In this document: piece by piece, positions 9,209 to 18,168 of the stretch
Layout of the letters: the number at the start of each line of letters is the position of its first letter
Numbering within the stretch: the stretch's first letter is position 1
Assembly: GCF_004322395.1 (NCBI RefSeq)
Contig: NZ_SCTW01000019.1
Span: 1-41,748, forward strand
Origin: Methylobacter sp.
GTDB lineage: Bacteria > Pseudomonadota > Gammaproteobacteria > Methylococcales > Methylomonadaceae
DNA length: 41,748 nt
Direction of reading: 5' to 3'
The notes under the pieces: model-generated
Seen by the model: only the letters and a program-made list of their open reading frames with translations
Database searches by the model: none
What the model was told of the DNA's origin: nothing
Translations under genes and position numbers: made by a program

Positions 9209-9369
9209 TGTTGATCCTATCTATCTAAACAATTTAAAAATTCTATTGTACACCAAGCAATCCAGTCCTGTTGCCGCTGTCGCCAGCCATTTTGCATACC
9301 GCTTAAACTAATTTCGATATCGGCCGATAAACTTCTGGTGAATCAAACTTTTCTCAGGGGTCAACGCTA

Positions 9370-10440
9370 ATGATCATAAAAAGTTCCGCCATCCAATTAA
9401 ACAGTCAGCATCAATTTTTAAAAAAATCTCAAGAATCCGAGTCGCTCCGGTTCTGGAAAACCCCAAAGCAACCCGTAGAAGACGGAAATAGGGGGAATCA
9501 TCACCTGACAGACACAGTCAGTCTAAGTAAAGCATCCCAAACGCTTAAACCCGAAAAACAATCGCTCGATCTCAGTGAAGCACCTGATGCCAAGCACGGG
9601 GTAATGATGCTGCTTATAAAACAGATGATTAGAGAGTTAACCGGCAAGGAGTTCAAACTTTTTTCACCAGATGAACTGGCAGCCGATGTTGATAATACAA
9701 CAGCAACCGATATTAAAAACGTGGAAATAGCAACAACGCCCCCGCCTGCAAGCTCCCCTTCCTCTGCTGGCTTCGGTCTCGTTTACGAACATCATACCTC
9801 TTACCAAGAATCTGAAAGCTCAAGTTTTTCTGCGACCGGTTCAATCAAAACACAGGACGGCCAAAGTATCGAATTTTCCATTCAACTGAATATGAGCCGC
9901 GAATTTCGTATGGAAACAAACCTTTCCATCACAGCCGGCGACCCCGAAAAGAAAGTTGATCCTCTTGTTATCAATTTTGACGGCAATGCAGCGGAGTTAT
10001 CGGAAACACGCTTTGAATTCGATATCGATGCCAACGGCACACCCGAACAGATCGCCATGCTAAAGCCGGGCAGTGGTTTTCTAGCGCTTGATAAAAATAA
10101 AGATGGCACTATTAACGATGGTTCCGAACTGTTCGGGCCAAATTCCGGTAACGGATTTTTAGAATTGGCGAAGTATGACGCCGATAACAATAGTTTTATT
10201 GACGAAGCCGATCCTATCTATAACAGCTTAAGAATATGGCAACGACACGAGGACGGCAGTCACCAGCTTATTGCATTGGGTGATAAAAATATTGGCGCTA
10301 TCTATCTTGGACATGCCACCACACCCTTTCAATTACGCACTGCCGATAACGAATCGCTCGGGGAAGTTACCGATACCGGCATTTATTTAACTGAAGACGG
10401 CAAAACCGGAACCATTCAGCAAATTAACTTAAGTGCATAA
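9370..10440 (+). CDS. EF-hand-like calcium-binding protein of unknown function
   Basis: The product has 356 residues and no obvious signal peptide. The N-terminal third is polar and low in structure (QESESLRFWKTPKQP, DTVSLSKASQTLKPEKQ). The middle contains a Ser-rich segment and a predicted beta-rich part (INFDGNAAELSETRFEFDID). Two Asp-rich loops follow that look like EF-hand/dockerin calcium sites: DKNKDGTIND at 241-250 and DADNNSFIDEAD from 270. I know similar 'hypothetical' proteins from many Gammaproteobacteria but no assigned function. AGGGGT lies about 8 bases before the ATG. The gene converges on the minus-strand ABC-class ATPase gene, with a terminator between them. Confidence 0.75.
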   Translation: MIIKSSAIQLNSQHQFLKKSQESESLRFWKTPKQPVEDGNRGNHHLTDTVSLSKASQTLKPEKQSLDLSEAPDAKHGVMMLLIKQMIRELTGKEFKLFSPDELAADVDNTTATDIKNVEIATTPPPASSPSSAGFGLVYEHHTSYQESESSSFSATGSIKTQDGQSIEFSIQLNMSREFRMETNLSITAGDPEKKVDPLVINFDGNAAELSETRFEFDIDANGTPEQIAMLKPGSGFLALDKNKDGTINDGSELFGPNSGNGFLELAKYDADNNSFIDEADPIYNSLRIWQRHEDGSHQLIALGDKNIGAIYLGHATTPFQLRTADNESLGEVTDTGIYLTEDGKTGTIQQINLSA

Positions 10441-10495
10441 AAACATCTGAGAGATAAAATATTGTCAATATAGGTATTCGTACTAATAAACTTAG

Positions 10496-10619
10496 TTGAT
10501 TTATCTTGTTAATCTATACCCCGACAAGAAAGGCAGGAGGCTATGATTTGTCGCATTATCTCTCTTACAAAGACCACCTGGGCTCATCCCCCCTTTCTCT
10601 CTGAGGTGGTCTTTTTTTT
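10496..10619 (+). ncRNA. candidate small RNA ending in a strong terminator
   Basis: Between two convergent genes lies a compact structured segment. One hairpin has the stem CGACAA (10522-10527) and TTGTCG with a purine-rich loop containing GGCAGGAGGC. The second is the terminator at 10569-10619, with a C/U-rich loop. AGAAAGG (10526-10532) in the first can pair with CCTTTCT (10593-10599) in the second, seven bases. Possible upstream promoter pieces are TTGTCA at 10462 and TAATAA at 10484, both imperfect. The AGGAGG directly before an ATG (10543) is too close for a normal start codon. The region could instead simply be the 3' end of the gene ending at 10440. Confidence 0.35.
10569..10619 (+). 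terminator. Rho-independent terminator
   Basis: The 11-base arms AAAGACCACCT (10569-10579) and AGGTGGTCTTT (10604-10614) pair perfectly and are followed by a run of eight T starting at 10612. It ends transcription of the EF-hand-like gene and/or the candidate small RNA, and may help shield the convergent gene. Confidence 0.9.
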
Positions 10620-10642
10620 GCCCTTCATTTTGTTTCATTCCA

Positions 10643-12391
10643 TCATTCCCGAAAAATCTTTAACGACCGGATTCTATTAATCGCTGCTGCCAGTTCGTAT
10701 CTACGCGGCATCGAAAGAGTTCCCGGGTAATCAGGTTCCAACACGGCTAATCCGTGTTTGCTTATTTCTTCCTCCAGCCAGTCTATCCAGAAACGGATCG
10801 TTTCAAATTTATTGCCAGGCTGATTTAATTTAATCCGCAACGCCAGCAGACAATAGCCGATAGTTAGAATCTGCGGCGCTTCTGCAATTTGCTCTACCGC
10901 ATCCAGATTGATCAAATCCATGCCGTATTCAAGCTGCCTCGGCGCATTGCGTAAATCTTTTATGCGTTTGGGTATCCTCTTGTTCAGGCGCCGATTGATA
11001 TAAGCAGGATCGAAATTATCGACCGCCAAACGGCGCGATACCGCAAGACCTGGAATTGATACATCTTCTTCCACTATCGCCCCAAGCCGGTCACGCACCT
11101 TAGAAGTAATATCATCACAGCGGTAATTATCCATCAGCAGACAGGTGTCGGCTTTTTGCAAAAAATAACCCAGACCGCCGACTACGAAAATCATCGAGAT
11201 ATGATGCTTTCTCCATAGCAACCGCACCGTCGAATAAAGCGGCTTGATCGGCTCTTGCGCTACATCCAGGATTTTTTTAATCAGCTCATCGCGTACCAGG
11301 AAATTAGTTGCGCAGGTGTCTTCATCAAACAGCAATAAGCGGCTACCGCTTTCAATCGCTTCGACAATATTGGCCGCTTGCGAGGTGCTGCCACTGGCGT
11401 TATCGGATGAAAACCGGTCTGTTTTAAGGCCGTTCGGCAAATCGCCGATAAAAGGACTAATGTCGACATCCCGAATACTACGGCCTTCTTCCGCCCTGAT
11501 AAAAAACGCATCCTCCCGAGTCACCACATATTCCCGCCCGTCGCCGGGAATATGCGCATAAACCCCGGCTAAAATCGCCTGCATCAAGGTCGATTTGCCA
11601 TGATAACCGCCGCCGGTAATGCAGGTGATGCCTTCTTTGATGCCCATTCCGGTTATGCTGCGGCCATTCGCTAGGGGAATTGTTATTTGTAATAATTTAG
11701 GAGATTGAAATGTTTTAACAGACTCGTCCATAGCAGGCCGGTCATCAACGCCGCTATGCCGAGGCAGCTTTGAGTCATTAGCGATGAAAGCGACCAGATC
11801 ATGTTGCTGCATAAATTGAATGATCTCGGTGCGCGTTTTTTGCACATCGACAAACCGCTCAAGTAGCGTTCGGGTTTGCTCATCGTAATGTTGATAGAAA
11901 AAGCAGGCATCGACAATTGCAGTCAGCTCCTGATTCAGCATAACCCACGCCTGCTCGGCATCAAAAATGCCTCCGCCTTGCCCTTTAGCAGGCAAGCTGA
12001 TAATAAAGCGCAAATAAACAGCATCGTCATCAAACAAAACACTGTCCCTGATCAGCATTTTTTGGCTTAGGGCGATAGTGTTAAACGAACCGCTGCCGTC
12101 TTTGCCGCGATTTTGCTGGGCAAACCGGTCAATCCCGTCGCGAAAGCGCCGAATCAAAAAATCGGCTACCGCCAGTTTGCATTCGGCGGTCTGTAAAAAT
12201 TGCTCGGGGATTTTACTGTCCTGCAACGCTATTTTTACCGATGCTATGGAAGCAGGGTTAGCTCCGGGGCTACCCTGCATTTTGATAAAGCTGAGTTCGA
12301 ATCGGGGGAAACGATATGAACCGCGCAGCTTTTGTATGTTCTGGAAAGATTGGTCGGCGATAGAAGCTAGCAATGATTGTAATGTGTTCAC
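10643..12391 (-). CDS. ABC-class ATPase of the COG3044 family
   Basis: This 582-residue protein belongs to the 'predicted ATPase of the ABC class' family, sometimes misnamed isopentenyl-diphosphate isomerase. The N-terminal 230 residues are family-specific; the ATPase core follows with an unusual Walker A, GGGYHGKST (260-268), a signature-like ASGSTSQA (332-339) and Walker B RLLLFDEDT (351-359), with Gly-Gly-Leu-Gly downstream. There are no membrane segments, so it is not a transporter subunit by itself. The biological role is unknown; the family includes an RNA-editing-linked trypanosome protein. The GTG at 12391 is the start: TAGGAGGGAAT immediately precedes it, and the ATG one base upstream runs straight into TGA. 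It is third in an apparent operon after ssb and a 144-aa gene (gap 37 bases). Confidence 0.88.
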   Translation of the reverse strand: MNTLQSLLASIADQSFQNIQKLRGSYRFPRFELSFIKMQGSPGANPASIASVKIALQDSKIPEQFLQTAECKLAVADFLIRRFRDGIDRFAQQNRGKDGSGSFNTIALSQKMLIRDSVLFDDDAVYLRFIISLPAKGQGGGIFDAEQAWVMLNQELTAIVDACFFYQHYDEQTRTLLERFVDVQKTRTEIIQFMQQHDLVAFIANDSKLPRHSGVDDRPAMDESVKTFQSPKLLQITIPLANGRSITGMGIKEGITCITGGGYHGKSTLMQAILAGVYAHIPGDGREYVVTREDAFFIRAEEGRSIRDVDISPFIGDLPNGLKTDRFSSDNASGSTSQAANIVEAIESGSRLLLFDEDTCATNFLVRDELIKKILDVAQEPIKPLYSTVRLLWRKHHISMIFVVGGLGYFLQKADTCLLMDNYRCDDITSKVRDRLGAIVEEDVSIPGLAVSRRLAVDNFDPAYINRRLNKRIPKRIKDLRNAPRQLEYGMDLINLDAVEQIAEAPQILTIGYCLLALRIKLNQPGNKFETIRFWIDWLEEEISKHGLAVLEPDYPGTLSMPRRYELAAAINRIRSLKIFRE

Positions 12392-12428
12392 ATTCCCTCC
12401 TACCGTGCAGTTTTAAAAACTGGAGAAT

Positions 12429-12863
12429 CTAACTCCCTTTAACCTCATCGCCGTGACAGTTCAGTTCAGCAATCAACTTCATTTTGACCGAATTATCATC
12501 GATACCTAATGTCTTAAAAGCGGCCTTGATACTCATATTTTTTATAGCATTAACCGAGCCGAACCTAAAACCGAACAGCCTGTTTTTCTTACCCTCGGGA
12601 AAGCTACTCATTATTCGATTAATACCGTCATCGATAAGCGATATTGCTTTGTTCAGCTCCTCGGCGACTTCCGGCTTCAAGCCGATAAACAGCTGTTTTT
12701 TCGGCACGCTACTACGCTGCATCGCTTCAACCGGCAAATCCGGTTGAAGTCTTTTGCGGATGTCCGCCAATTTCTTACTTTGCCCATGAGCGATCAGCAG
12801 ACTACGCTCAGTAACACTTACCCTTTGCCGCTCTGCTTCAGGGCTATCCGATATTTTTTTCAT
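12429..12863 (-). CDS. conserved-looking 144-aa protein, function unknown
   Basis: I do not recognise this protein. It has 144 residues, is soluble, highly charged and mostly helical in character (RSLLIAHGQSKKLADIRKRL, EVAEELNKAISLIDDGINRI), with a short basic middle (FPEGKKNRLFGFRFGS) and a C-terminal segment with a single Cys (AELNCHGDEVKGS). The ATG at 12863 begins three bases after the ssb stop codon; a TTG directly before it would add one residue. Tight spacing to ssb and 37 bases to the COG3044 ATPase gene point to one transcript, so a role in nucleic acid metabolism is plausible but unproven. Confidence 0.65.
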   Translation of the reverse strand: MKKISDSPEAERQRVSVTERSLLIAHGQSKKLADIRKRLQPDLPVEAMQRSSVPKKQLFIGLKPEVAEELNKAISLIDDGINRIMSSFPEGKKNRLFGFRFGSVNAIKNMSIKAAFKTLGIDDNSVKMKLIAELNCHGDEVKGS

Positions 12864-12866
12864 CAA

Positions 12867-13292
12867 TTAGAACGGGATATCGTCGTCATACGGCGCATCG
12901 AAATTATCATGGCTCGGAGCTTGTTGAGCCGATGGCTGTGAAGATTGATAGTTTTGTTGCGGCGCTTGATTGGGCTCGTTTCTTTTGCCGACCAAATCGA
13001 TAATATTGGCATTCAATTCAAGGCTGGTTTTAGTCGAGCCGTCTTGCGCCCGATATTCGCTTTGACTCAGTTCGCCCGAAACAAACACCTGTTGGCCTTT
13101 TTTCAGATAATTCTGCAACTGCCCCTCAGCCCGTTTACCCCATATCGCACACCTGATCCATAGAGTCTGCTGCTTGTCGCCAAAACCGATATTGTTGGCT
13201 ACGGTAACGTTCAACACCGCTTGGCCTGACGGCAAATACCTGACTTCTGCATCACGACCCACTGTACCGGTAAAACTAAACACGTTGCTCAT
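12867..13292 (-). CDS. ssb: single-stranded DNA-binding protein
   Basis: SSB coats single-stranded DNA in replication, recombination and repair and recruits partners through its C-terminal tail. This copy has 141 residues: an N-terminal OB fold (about 1-105) with GTVGRDAEVRYLPSGQAVLN, WIRCAIWGKRAE and GQQVFVSGELSQSEY, a Gln/Pro-rich flexible linker (APQQNYQSSQPSAQQAP) and the acidic tip DDDIPF, the canonical partner-docking peptide. It is shorter than E. coli SSB (178) because of the linker. ssb is first in the run ssb, 144-aa gene, COG3044 ATPase. That it heads an operon with an ABC-class ATPase, rather than standing alone or beside uvrA, is worth noting. Confidence 0.96.
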   Translation of the reverse strand: MSNVFSFTGTVGRDAEVRYLPSGQAVLNVTVANNIGFGDKQQTLWIRCAIWGKRAEGQLQNYLKKGQQVFVSGELSQSEYRAQDGSTKTSLELNANIIDLVGKRNEPNQAPQQNYQSSQPSAQQAPSHDNFDAPYDDDIPF

Positions 13293-13554
13293 TTTTTTCC
13301 CATTTATGGTTAATTAATAATATAGATATTATCAACCGGTTCCATATAAAAAGAAAATGCAAAACCTTGGATTGGTTTTGATTATCGTAGGGCAAGTCCG
13401 GTTGTTTAACCAAACAGCTTACACGATGCGCTTTTTATGATGGATGTTTATTTTGAACAAATTAAGAAAAGCGCAAATACGAAAGAAATGGCGTTTTTGG
13501 CTAGCGAAGATAAGAAAATACTGCGGGATGGAAAAGATGAATAGCTTAAAAGTA

Positions 13555-13590
13555 AAAAACTTCCAAGGCCGTTAAGCCTTGGAAGTTTTT
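13555..13590. terminator. bidirectional intrinsic terminator
   Basis: Arms AAAAACTTCCAAGGC (13555-13569) and GCCTTGGAAGTTTTT (13576-13590) form a 15-bp stem with a six-base loop. The A-run on one side and the T-run on the other allow it to work in both directions. It lies 34 bases downstream of the minus-strand 57-aa gene, which is the most likely user. Confidence 0.8.
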
Positions 13591-13623
13591 AAGTCGCGTA
13601 ATTAAATCGTTCAGGTACTAGCG

Positions 13624-13797
13624 TCAATCGCATGACAATTGCCCGGCTTTGACTCTTTTACTGTTCAGGTTAACGTTGCTGGCAATAGCCGCAGACGCAA
13701 ATAGTGTGGATGAAATAATGAATTCACCGGAAATAAAGCCCAACAAACCTATTAAAAATATCGTCCCCGTTAAAATATCTTTGTAAAAGTCGCTCAT
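13624..13797 (-). CDS. 57-residue membrane protein, function unknown
   Basis: This short gene has every expected signal. The ATG at 13797 is preceded by TTGAGGACTTAATC (GAGGAC about 7 bases away), a promoter lies 49 bases upstream and a terminator follows the stop. The product begins MSDFYKDILTGTIFLIGLLG, has a hydrophobic stretch from about residue 10 to 40 that can form one long or two short membrane helices (GTIFLIGLLGFISG, then FIISSTLFASAAIA), and ends in a polar basic tail (NVNLNSKRVKAGQLSCD) with one Cys. I do not recognise a family. The neighbours (ssb operon and serS) say nothing about its function. Confidence 0.7.
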   Translation of the reverse strand: MSDFYKDILTGTIFLIGLLGFISGEFIISSTLFASAAIASNVNLNSKRVKAGQLSCD

Positions 13798-13845
13798 GAT
13801 TAAGTCCTCAAATTAAAGTTGAAAATTTTTCTAAACTACGGCTCA

Positions 13846-13874
13846 ACTATACTCAAGATATATATTGTTGACAA
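13846..13874 (-). promoter_or_regulatory. sigma70 promoter for the 57-aa membrane protein gene
   Basis: On the minus strand TTGTCA (13874-13869) is followed after 17 bases by TATAGT (13851-13846), five of six matches to each box. Transcription should begin near 13839, giving a leader of about 40 bases before the ATG at 13797. Confidence 0.65.
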
Positions 13875-14184
13875 TAATCGTATGGATATATAGATTGTTT
13901 CCTTAATGTAGACATTAAATTCATAATCCATTCATATAAGATGTGTAAAAAGTTAAAATTTAACGCGATTTTTTGGAAATCAACTCGTGCACCGTAGAAG
14001 TTTGTTGGGAGTTGTTTAATCTGAAGTTAAATCAATTACACAATAAATTACATTGTCGTCATTTCGACATGAATTTATGTCAAGCCTCCTATCTGACACG
14101 AGTTCATATCGAATGATGTGTTATGAAAACACCAATAATAGTCACAAAATAACCAAGTAGGACGCGCACGGCACGCCCTACCGG
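13875..14184. other. AT-rich gap without identifiable gene
   Basis: Between the promoter of the 57-aa gene and the end of serS no open frame with a ribosome binding site is visible on either strand. The only recognisable item is the second copy of the 18-bp dispersed repeat at 14164-14181. No T-run hairpin for serS is obvious. Confidence 0.5.
14164..14181. repeat. 18-bp dispersed repeat, copy 2
   Basis: Identical to the copies at 7961-7978 and 19233-19250. It lies immediately downstream of serS. Confidence 0.8.
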
Positions 14185-15471
<1,287 letters not shown>

Positions 15472-15490
15472 TTAAAATTAAAATATATAT

Positions 15491-15571
15491 GAGGCGAAAG
15501 GCAAAGGGCTAAAGGCGAAGCTCCAATGCTGCCCCATGCTTTTTTTGCCTTTAGCCTTTTGTCTTTCGTCT
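15491..15571. repeat. GGCGAAAGGC inverted repeat, copy 1
   Basis: The left arm (15491-15520) is built of short purine units such as GGCGAAA, GGCAAAG and GGCTAAA; the right arm (15541-15571) is the imperfect reverse complement (GCCTTTAGCC, CTTTCGTC). Three related copies occur at 23828-23890, 26801-26858 and 32623-32691. This one ends two bases before the crcB stop codon and may end crcB transcription. Confidence 0.8.
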
Positions 15572-15572
15572 A

Positions 15573-16280
15573 TTAAATCTGCCTGCCGACCAGCAAGCCC
15601 ATCCAGATCACAAAAATACAAATCAGACTATTAGCGACGAATGTGCCCAGCATTAAATTCAAGTTGGCTTCGAATGAGTGTCCGTGTTCCACCAAATACA
15701 GCATTAAATATAAACCGGACAAGGTTAAAAAAACGCCTATCGTAATCACTGTCAGTACGACACGGTATTCCACGGATATCGCCACTTTCTGCAATAGGAT
15801 AGTCGCTAACATGCTGATAAAAAAAGCCAGTATCGCGTTAATTATCATCAACGCATAAGGAACGATACCGCCCGATAACTGAATAACGCCGTCCGAGTAA
15901 TAAAATAAGCCTCTGCCGCACAGCAGCCCGAGCCAAATCGCAAATATACAGGCCGTAACGCTGGTAAAAATATTCAGCAGCGCTTTGGTTAAATTGCCCT
16001 GCTCTAGCAGATAAAACGTTTCCAGTGAAAACGTGGAGAACGTAGTAAACGCGCCGATAAAGCCGATCAAAATGGCCGCCCTGTATTCGAATGTGACGGT
16101 GATGCGTTGCTGGATCAGCGATTCGGTCAGCAAGCCAAGCATAAATGAGCCGATAACGTTGACGACTAACGTTCCATACGGAAATCCGCGCCCCAGCCAC
16201 TGAGAAATACCCGATGACACCAGGAACCTTACTACCGCTCCGAACGATCCGCCTAACGCAACTGCAAATATCTGGTTCAT
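15573..16280 (-). CDS. crcB: double-length CrcB/Fluc fluoride channel with a degenerate second half
   Basis: CrcB (Fluc) channels export fluoride from the cytoplasm; normal ones have about 125 residues and four helices and work as antiparallel homodimers. This protein has 235 residues. Residues 1-125 are a complete CrcB: GGSFGAVVRF, VNVIGSF with Asn41, and the Phe-box GAFTTFSTFSLE with Phe81 and Phe84. Residues about 138-235 repeat helices 2-4: MIINAILAFF aligns with the Asn41 helix (Asn148), EYRVVLTVITIGVFLTLSGL with EYRAAILIGFIGAFTTFSTF, and IWMGLLVGR with IWLGLLCGR. Both Phe-box residues are Leu there, and the first helix is missing. Seven helices would put the second half in opposite orientation. 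The ATG is three bases after the orn stop, so the two are co-transcribed. I saw no fluoride riboswitch upstream of orn. Confidence 0.9.
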   Translation of the reverse strand: MNQIFAVALGGSFGAVVRFLVSSGISQWLGRGFPYGTLVVNVIGSFMLGLLTESLIQQRITVTFEYRAAILIGFIGAFTTFSTFSLETFYLLEQGNLTKALLNIFTSVTACIFAIWLGLLCGRGLFYYSDGVIQLSGGIVPYALMIINAILAFFISMLATILLQKVAISVEYRVVLTVITIGVFLTLSGLYLMLYLVEHGHSFEANLNLMLGTFVANSLICIFVIWMGLLVGRQI

Positions 16281-16283
16281 ACG

Positions 16284-16829
16284 CTAAAACTTGATGAAGT
16301 GCTCGCGGTAATAGCGCAGCTCTTCAATGGATTCGATAATATCGTCCAAAGCTTGGTGCGTGGACTGTTTTTTAAAACCGTCCTTTATATGCGGAGCCCA
16401 TCTGGCGGCAAGCTCTTTCAGCGTTGAAACATCGATATTGCGATAATGAAAATACGCTTCCAAGTTGGGCATATAGCGGTACAAAAAGCGCCTGTCCTGG
16501 CCGATGCTGTTTCCGCAAATCGGCGAGGCTCTTTCCGGCACCCATTGTTTTATAAATTCAAGCGTTTGCCGTTCGGCTTCGACATCATCAATAGTAGATG
16601 CTTTGACGCGCTTGATTAAGCCTGTTTGCCCGTGATGCTGCTGGTTCCAGTCATCCATTGCCGCTAATGCCGGATCGGACTGGTGCACGGCCAATACTGG
16701 CCCTTGGGCCAGAATATTCAAATCTTTGTCGGTAACCATCGTAGCAATCTCGATGATCAAATCGTTATCCGGATCGAGTCCGGTCATTTCAAGGTCTACC
16801 CAGATAAGATGCGATGGATCCTGCGCCAT
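16284..16829 (-). CDS. orn: oligoribonuclease
   Basis: Orn is a 3'-5' exoribonuclease of the DEDDh family that removes the last di- and oligonucleotides, including pGpG from cyclic di-GMP breakdown; it is often essential in Gammaproteobacteria. The 181-residue protein has the expected length. [11 protein letters not shown] near the N-terminus carries the first Asp and Glu, a further Asp follows in the ExoII region ([12 protein letters not shown]), and HQALDDI near the end supplies the His and last Asp. It is divergent from the M48 peptidase/rsgA pair with an 88-base gap, a common gammaproteobacterial arrangement. crcB follows after three bases. Confidence 0.97.
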   Translation of the reverse strand: MAQDPSHLIWVDLEMTGLDPDNDLIIEIATMVTDKDLNILAQGPVLAVHQSDPALAAMDDWNQQHHGQTGLIKRVKASTIDDVEAERQTLEFIKQWVPERASPICGNSIGQDRRFLYRYMPNLEAYFHYRNIDVSTLKELAARWAPHIKDGFKKQSTHQALDDIIESIEELRYYREHFIKF

Positions 16830-16917
16830 TTATTGATTCCATTGTATTGAAGGTGGCGGTTAGTGTAGCATTGGCAAATCTGTACGTCTAACTCTTAAAC
16901 TTTGAAGAATCGCGCTT

Positions 16918-18168
16918 ATGAACAGCTTTACCACCATCTTTTTAATCGCACTAACCGTCTCTTTTTCAGTCCAGTTTTGGCTGGCTAAGCGACATGCCGA
17001 CTATGTTGCAAAGCACCGCTCCGCCGTGCCTGAGGCCTTTAAAGAGACCGTCTCGCTGGAAGCCCACCAAAAAGCGGCCGACTACACGCTTGAAAAAAGC
17101 AGGCTGGGCGATATCGACAGCATAATCGGCGTTGTACTGCTGTTAGTAATGACTCTAGGAGGCGGCATTAATTGGGCTTTCGAATTCTGGACAGCCACTG
17201 TGCAATCCCCTTTGATAGCGGGTTTGGCCGCAGTTGCCAGTGTTTTCCTGGTCATGACTGCGGTAGAGCTTCCCTCCAGCATCTATCAAACGTTTGTGAT
17301 TGAAGAAAAATTCGGTTTCAATAAAAGCACGCCGTCACAATTCATCAAAGATCAACTGCTGCAACTGGTTTTAGTCGCCGTTATCGGCATGCCTTTGCTG
17401 GCTTTAATCTTGTGGGTTATGGACAGCATAGGTCCACTGTGGTGGTTATGGGCCTGGGGCATACTGATAAGCTTTTCTCTGCTGATGAGCTGGCTTTATC
17501 CGACCATGATTGCGCCGTTATTCAATAAATTCACCCCGATGGAAGAAGGTTCGCTAAAAGCCAGGATTCAAGGCTTGCTTGCCCGTTGCGGCTTTAGCAG
17601 CAATGGCATCTTCATTATGGACGGCTCAAAGCGATCAGGTCATGGCAACGCTTATTTCACCGGCCTTGGCAACAACAAGCGCATTGTGTTTTTCGACACT
17701 TTGGTCAACTCTTTGGACGATGAAGAACTGGAAGCGATACTGGCCCACGAGCTGGGACACTTTAAATGTAAACACGCTATTAAGATGCTGGTTGCCAATG
17801 CCGTTATGACCCTGATCAGCTTTGCGGTTTTAGGCTGGCTGATCGATCAGCCATGGTTCTACAACGGGCTGGGTGTAGCGCAGCCATCGCCTGCCGCCGC
17901 GTTATTGCTGTTCATGCTGGTATCATCGTCGTTTACCTTTTTTATCCAACCGATTATCGCTTTCTTTCAACGCAAATTTGAGTTTGAAGCCGATAATTTT
18001 GCGTCAAACAACGCCAAAGCCGAGAAGTTGATCAGCGCCTTGGTTAAATTGTTTGAAGAAAACGCCAGCACTTTAACGCCGGATCCTTTATATTCCGCAT
18101 TCCATTACAGCCACCCGCCTGCGGCTATTCGTATCGCCAATTTAGAATCGCAAATACGTCCTGCGTAA
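16918..18168 (+). CDS. M48 family membrane metallopeptidase (Ste24/CAAX protease type)
   Basis: A 416-residue integral membrane protease. The zinc-binding motif is HELGH at 277-281 (in AHELGHFKCKH) and the third ligand lies in EFEADNFA near 355-359. Hydrophobic helices are at the N-terminus (about 1-20), around 65-120, 150-200, and either side of the active site (about 285-350). The layout and TAVELPSSIYQTFVIEEKFGFN match Ste24-type CAAX prenyl protease 1; bacterial members are thought to take part in membrane protein quality control. Its stop codon overlaps the rsgA start by one base (TAATG), so the two are translationally coupled. Confidence 0.92.
   Translation: MNSFTTIFLIALTVSFSVQFWLAKRHADYVAKHRSAVPEAFKETVSLEAHQKAADYTLEKSRLGDIDSIIGVVLLLVMTLGGGINWAFEFWTATVQSPLIAGLAAVASVFLVMTAVELPSSIYQTFVIEEKFGFNKSTPSQFIKDQLLQLVLVAVIGMPLLALILWVMDSIGPLWWLWAWGILISFSLLMSWLYPTMIAPLFNKFTPMEEGSLKARIQGLLARCGFSSNGIFIMDGSKRSGHGNAYFTGLGNNKRIVFFDTLVNSLDDEELEAILAHELGHFKCKHAIKMLVANAVMTLISFAVLGWLIDQPWFYNGLGVAQPSPAAALLLFMLVSSSFTFFIQPIIAFFQRKFEFEADNFASNNAKAEKLISALVKLFEENASTLTPDPLYSAFHYSHPPAAIRIANLESQIRPA

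Noticed and set aside
12867-12941. Possible phase variation or slippage at the ssb tail
   Set aside because: The DDDIPF end is intact and followed by a normal stop codon.
13437-13544. 35-codon plus-strand frame (MMDVYFEQIKKSANTKEMA) just before the bidirectional terminator
   Set aside because: It lacks a ribosome binding site and promoter, and I know no homologue. The nearby terminator fits the minus-strand 57-aa gene better, but the frame is not excluded.
16830-16917. Fluoride riboswitch upstream of orn-crcB
   Set aside because: The 88 bases between the divergent genes do not show the conserved crcB-motif bases.
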